From: Plasmodium relictum
Taxonomy: Eukaryota > Apicomplexa > Aconoidasida > Haemosporida > Plasmodiidae
Length of the DNA stretch: 20,695 nucleotides
Assembly: GCF_900005765.1 (NCBI RefSeq)
Contig: NW_021628371.1
Location: 1-20,695 of the forward strand
Reading direction: 5' to 3'
In this document: positions 20,242-20,695 of the stretch, one piece after another
Numbering within the stretch: the stretch's first letter is position 1
Layout of the letters: each line of letters begins with the position of its first letter
Position numbers and translations under genes: made by a program
The notes under the pieces: model-generated
What the model was told of the DNA's origin: nothing
Databases searched by the model: none
The model's input: only the letters and a program-made list of their open reading frames with translations

Positions 20242-20695
20242 TGATTTATTAATTGCCCGTTTAATGACTTTGCTAGAGTATTAAACAAACAAATTAATAA
20301 AGAGCATGTATAACTAAGTATACGTTTATATATATATATTAGTTTTTATTATATATATATATACAGTTTTCTTATGATGCATAATATTTAATTGAAATTA
20401 AATTTTACTGCATCTTTTAATAAACCTATTAACAGTTATAAATGAGTTTTTATTTACAAAGAATTAATATCTTCTTTTAATTAAAAACATACAAATAATT
20501 TATAACAATTTATTAAGTCAAAATTTTATGATATTCAATGTTATTTCAAAAATATACATTGAATAATACATAAATATTTCTCTTATCTCTTAAGTTTTAA
20601 TAAGTTAACATTTCTTTCTTTTAATTTTTATTTACACTAAAAATTAAAACATAACATAACATAACATAACATTCATTCTTTTAATTTTTATTTAC
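20242..20695 (+). mobile_element. Family-A LTR (A10), runs off the window
   Basis: It has a perfect family start TGATTTATTAATTGCCCG, the hairpin with GTTTAAT/ATTAAAC arms around loop GACTTTGCTAGAGT, and a body nearly identical to 303-705. Its left flank is GTATG. The last 20 bases repeat positions 20616-20635 at a 60-bp period, through a CATAACATAAC run, so the sequence stops just inside a second copy of that unit. This may be a tandem repeat or an assembly end effect. Confidence 0.8.

Noticed and set aside
1-20695. Telomere repeats or CRISPR-like arrays
   Set aside because: No TTYAGGG or complement tracts and no regularly spaced direct repeats with unique spacers were found; all repeats resolve to LTR copies or simple AT tracts.

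Overview
The window is extremely AT-rich. It has long poly-A and poly-T runs, (TA)n tracts, and one multi-exon gene with short introns of about 80-100 bp bounded by GT and AG. This fits a subtelomeric or gene-poor chromosome-end region of a Plasmodium-type apicomplexan. Decayed Ty3/Gypsy polymerase fragments and many solo LTRs point towards the avian malaria parasites (P. gallinaceum / P. relictum group). That lineage is known to carry Ty3/Gypsy elements, whereas mammalian Plasmodium essentially lacks them. The species assignment is inference. No telomere repeat, tRNA, rRNA or CRISPR was seen.

Layout. 1-2570: a pile-up of family-A LTRs, starting with a 90-bp perfect palindrome at the window edge and including a family-B LTR nested inside an A copy. 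2571-4991: a minus-strand A solo LTR with a perfect duplicated target, inserted into what looks like a third LTR type; next to it a frameshifted coding remnant; then two more A copies. 4992-6004: no gene. 6010-6570: an A solo LTR with target duplication AATTC. 7244-7581: a decayed RNase H-like remnant on the minus strand. 7636-8172: a B LTR. 9525-9820: LTR 5'-end fragments. 10124-10662: a minus-strand B solo LTR with target duplication ACCAC. 10761-11352: an A LTR. 11610-14788: the only intact gene, on the minus strand, with eight exons that join into an 850-residue secreted protein. 16438-17014: a decayed Ty3/Gypsy reverse transcriptase on the minus strand. 18390-20695: more A LTRs, the last running off the window.

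How it fits together. The window is a retrotransposon graveyard around a single host gene. The LTR assignment rests on TG...CA ends, exact 5-bp direct repeats at four copies (TATAT, ACCAC, AATTC, CTACC), nesting, and pol motifs on the same window. The most unusual signal is a hairpin at the extreme 5' end of every LTR family. Its stem differs between copies but stays paired, so it looks like a selected structure. The gene has a signal peptide, six short tail-to-head exon cassettes, and a long helical last exon. All seven introns are phase 2, a pattern expected for exon duplication or swapping in a subtelomeric secreted or exported family.
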